Shown here: one piece after another, positions 6,723 to 8,974 of the stretch
Numbering within the stretch: position 1 is the stretch's first letter
Layout of the letters: every line of letters starts with the position of its first letter
Origin: Gallionellaceae bacterium
Lineage (GTDB): Bacteria > Pseudomonadota > Gammaproteobacteria > Burkholderiales > Gallionellaceae
Reading direction: 5' to 3'
DNA length: 8,974 bases
Assembly: GCA_947445045.1 (NCBI GenBank)
Contig: CANFCA010000027.1
Coordinates: forward strand, 1-8,974
Notes under the pieces: model-generated
Database searches by the model: none
Seen by the model: only the letters and a program-made list of their open reading frames with translations
What the model was told of the DNA's origin: nothing
Made by a program: the position numbers and the translations under genes

Positions 6723-6749
6723 CAGTCTATTCGGAGGTAAAACATTTTT

Positions 6750-7784
6750 CTACGAATCGTGTGGCAGTGAACCAACTTGCCACGCTCCACTGCAAAAAAC
6801 GATTTCATTGTCCAGTCTAACAAATTCAGTGACGGCAAACACGTCTACATGATGTCTTGCGGTTGCACGCCGAATATGAGATTTGTTGTAAATGCCATGT
6901 TTAGCACCTAGCGAAAGATGTATGCCGCACATGCGTTCGTAAGTACCAATATCGCGGACGATTTTGTCTTGTGTGAAGGCACGGTTTAAGCCGAAGCCGA
7001 GTTCGCGCAGCCAAACTTCACCTTCGTCAGCGCGGATATTGGTGAGCACTTGGTCAAACTCTGGCGTGGAATTGATAGCATCGGTGACTCGGCCTTTGCT
7101 GATTACTAGCGTAATGGGTTGGTCTGGTTTATTGGTGGAGAATGAGGTGTCACCAAACGCAAAGATGCGCACGCGTCCGTTCACGGCTTCTAAATCTTGA
7201 GCCTCGGTAAACACTTCTCCGATGGGAAATTGACCGCCCACATTGTTCATTTCACTATAGTCGCCGACGTTTAATTTGGCAGATTCGAATGGAGAAGCAA
7301 ACACCAAGCATTCTCCGCCGCTACCAATTTCCCCATACTTTGCTTGATCGATGCGTGCTTTAAGCGCGTTGCCTACACTTCGGAAATACACAGAGTCATA
7401 GGCTAGTGACTCAATGTAGTAATCCGCTTGCTCACTTTGCATGCGGCCAAGATGTGGATGTTCAATCACCTTGAATGATCTTTTAAAAAGCTCAACGCGG
7501 ATGCGAAATGCTTCAAGACGAAAGTTGGTTGATTGGATGAGTACCACTAAATCAGAGGGGGCAAGTTTGGCGAATTCCGCAAAAATAGCTTCGGGAGTTA
7601 CTGCGTCAAAGTCAATAAATACAGCAGTCGGCAAGCAGCGCCGATAGGCGGCTGTGAGAGTGATAGCGAGATCTGAGCGGGTGTCGAATACAACTAACGC
7701 TGACTGCGGTAGCTCATGCCGAATCGCCAGCGTCAAAATATCGCGTAGATGTTTTTCCGCAGTATCTATCGTGTCAAACTGCAT
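6750..7784 (-). CDS. M29 (thermophilic aminopeptidase)-like metalloprotein
   Basis: The protein has 344 residues. The C-terminal half resembles family M29 aminopeptidases (AmpS/AmpT) and their relatives. It has FPIGEVFTEA (Glu190), LRELGFGLN (Glu261), GIHLSLGA (His289) and the HVD pair His312/Asp314. These correspond in order to the conserved metal-ligand motifs of M29: GEVFTAP, the AELGIGTN-type Glu, HIALG, and HxD. A two-metal site is therefore plausible, and a peptidase or related hydrolytic role is inferred. The N-terminal 150 residues are less typical, and several M29 relatives are not peptidases, so the substrate is unknown. It starts five bases after the pgi stop, with no clear ribosome site before the ATG at 7784, which suggests translation coupled to pgi. 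It has no signal peptide or membrane segment, so it is likely cytosolic. Why it sits with pgi is not evident. Confidence 0.65.
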   Translation of the reverse strand: MQFDTIDTAEKHLRDILTLAIRHELPQSALVVFDTRSDLAITLTAAYRRCLPTAVFIDFDAVTPEAIFAEFAKLAPSDLVVLIQSTNFRLEAFRIRVELFKRSFKVIEHPHLGRMQSEQADYYIESLAYDSVYFRSVGNALKARIDQAKYGEIGSGGECLVFASPFESAKLNVGDYSEMNNVGGQFPIGEVFTEAQDLEAVNGRVRIFAFGDTSFSTNKPDQPITLVISKGRVTDAINSTPEFDQVLTNIRADEGEVWLRELGFGLNRAFTQDKIVRDIGTYERMCGIHLSLGAKHGIYNKSHIRRATARHHVDVFAVTEFVRLDNEIVFCSGAWQVGSLPHDS

Positions 7785-7789
7785 GGGTA

Positions 7790-8974
7790 TTAGTGATTTT
7801 TTTGATAATACTGAATAAGTCCGCTGGTTGAAGCATCATGCGGTGTGACTGCGGGTGTGTTGTTCAACAATTCAGGCAAGATTTTTCCTGCCAATTGTTT
7901 GCCTAATTCCACGCCCCATTGGTCGAACGGATTGATATTCCAAACCACGCTTTGCACGAATACTTTGTGTTCATACAGCGCAATCAACTTGCCTAATGTA
8001 TGCGCGTCTAGCTTATCAAACAGTAGGGTGTTGGTAGGTTTGTTGCCAGCAAATACCTTGTGCGGGAGCAGTGCTTCCAATGCTACACCTTGCATACCTT
8101 GAGCAACTAATTCAATACGTGCTTCTGCCGAAGTTTTGCCCACCATCAGTGCTTCAGTTTGGGCAAAACAGTTGGCCAGCAAAATGGCGTGATGCTCACT
8201 GAGCGGAGCTTGGCTATGCAGTGGTGCAAGGAAATCCGCCGGAATCATGCGTGTGCCTTGGTGGATCAATTGGTAAAAAGCATGTTGTCCATTGGTACCG
8301 GGTTCCCCCCACACTGTTATGCCCGTGTCGTAATCGACTGCATTACCTTCTCGATCTGTCCCTTTACCATTACTTTCCATATCCAGTTGTTGCAGATAGG
8401 CTGGGAAGCGATGCAGGTACTGGCAATATGGGAACACTGCGTTAGAACCCACGCCGAAAAAGTTGCCGTACCAAATGCCAAGCAAGCCCATCAATACCGG
8501 TATGTTTTTGTCGAGTGGTGCACTACGGAAATGGTTATCCATCGCATGCGCACCATCCAACAATTCCTCGAATTTATCCATGCCAACATATAGCGCGATG
8601 GGTAAACCTATCGCCGACCATAGTGAGTAACGCCCGCCGACCCAATCCCAAAACTCAAATACATTTTCAGGGTTGATACCGAATTTTGAGGTTGCCTCAA
8701 GGTTGGTAGAGACAGCTGCAAAATGTGTTGCCACGGACTGCTCATCACCTAACTGCTCAATCAACCAAGCACGGGCCGAGCGCGCATTGGTCAAGGTTTC
8801 CTGAGTAGTGAAGGTTTTTGAACTGACGATGAATAAAGTGGTTTGCGCATCCAATTTTTTGAGCGTTTCACTCAAGTGCGCACTATCAATGTTGGATACA
8901 AAATGTACGTTTAGTTGAGGGCTGGCATAAGACTTGAGCGCCTCACATACCATCAATGGGCCAAGGTCTGAACC
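7790..8974 (-). CDS. pgi: Glucose-6-phosphate isomerase, C-terminal about 395 residues (5' end outside window)
   Basis: This enzyme interconverts glucose-6-phosphate and fructose-6-phosphate in the cytosol. The frame is open from the window edge, where it begins [13 protein letters not shown], the end of the family's GIGGSDLGP motif. The TTG near 8956 is therefore internal, not a start. About 150 N-terminal residues are missing on the right. Both signature regions are present: [14 protein letters not shown] and [14 protein letters not shown]. The catalytic Glu lies in MESNGK (8380-8363), the ring-opening His in [10 protein letters not shown], and the catalytic Lys in VELGK. No frameshift or internal stop is visible. 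It is the first visible gene of the minus-strand unit and is followed five bases later by the M29-like gene. Together with glk, glgP and glgA across the convergent junction, it completes the entry of storage glucose into central metabolism. Confidence 0.97.
   Translation of the reverse strand, partial: GSDLGPLMVCEALKSYASPQLNVHFVSNIDSAHLSETLKKLDAQTTLFIVSSKTFTTQETLTNARSARAWLIEQLGDEQSVATHFAAVSTNLEATSKFGINPENVFEFWDWVGGRYSLWSAIGLPIALYVGMDKFEELLDGAHAMDNHFRSAPLDKNIPVLMGLLGIWYGNFFGVGSNAVFPYCQYLHRFPAYLQQLDMESNGKGTDREGNAVDYDTGITVWGEPGTNGQHAFYQLIHQGTRMIPADFLAPLHSQAPLSEHHAILLANCFAQTEALMVGKTSAEARIELVAQGMQGVALEALLPHKVFAGNKPTNTLLFDKLDAHTLGKLIALYEHKVFVQSVVWNINPFDQWGVELGKQLAGKILPELLNNTPAVTPHDASTSGLIQYYQKNH

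Noticed and set aside
8159..8593. 144-codon open frame on the + strand opposite pgi
   Set aside because: It is antisense to the conserved pgi catalytic region, and its translation shows no domain or plausible start context.
8954..8956. TTG as a start codon for a shortened glucose-6-phosphate isomerase
   Set aside because: The frame continues upstream to the window edge with GSDLGP, part of the conserved isomerase motif, so the gene runs out of the window.

Overview
This window looks like the chromosome of a Gram-negative proteobacterium. The Hsp33 C-terminus, a SlyX ending in the usual PPHY, an E. coli-type glucokinase and glucose-6-phosphate isomerase, and a bacterial GT5 glycogen synthase all fit beta- or gammaproteobacteria. 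The moderate G+C content and mixture of genes suggest Nitrosomonadales-like betaproteobacteria (Gallionellaceae or Methylophilaceae relatives). That placement is inference, and I cannot name a genus. I see no IS element, phage gene, tRNA, rRNA or CRISPR array. This is ordinary, densely packed core chromosome.

Layout. The left edge holds the last 61 codons of hslO (Hsp33) on the + strand. Convergent to it is a small slyX gene on the - strand. A 168-base divergent spacer follows. A + strand run then begins: a T4 endonuclease V-like pyrimidine-dimer glycosylase, glucokinase (glk), a DUF3417-type alpha-glucan phosphorylase (glgP) and glycogen synthase (glgA). From 6316 to the right edge everything is on the - strand. 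In transcription order this is pgi (5' end outside the window), an M29-aminopeptidase-like protein 5 bases downstream, and then a single-domain PilZ protein after a 92-base gap.

How the genes fit together. glgA builds alpha-1,4-glucan from ADP-glucose, and glgP removes glucose-1-phosphate from it. glk phosphorylates free glucose, and pgi links glucose-6-phosphate to fructose-6-phosphate. The window therefore holds much of a storage-glycogen and hexose-phosphate node. Branching enzyme, ADP-glucose pyrophosphorylase, debranching enzyme and phosphoglucomutase are not present here and would have to lie elsewhere. The PilZ protein keeps both c-di-GMP-binding motifs and has a possible flagellar-sigma promoter in front of it.

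No wholly new system is evident. The points most worth a second look are small: the initiator-Met active-site alignment of the DNA glycosylase, a lipobox-bearing frame without a start codon just before glgA, the possible sigma-28 site before the PilZ gene, the glgP leader with no proper ribosome site but a two-codon minicistron, and the paired -10-like inverted repeats between slyX and the glycosylase gene.
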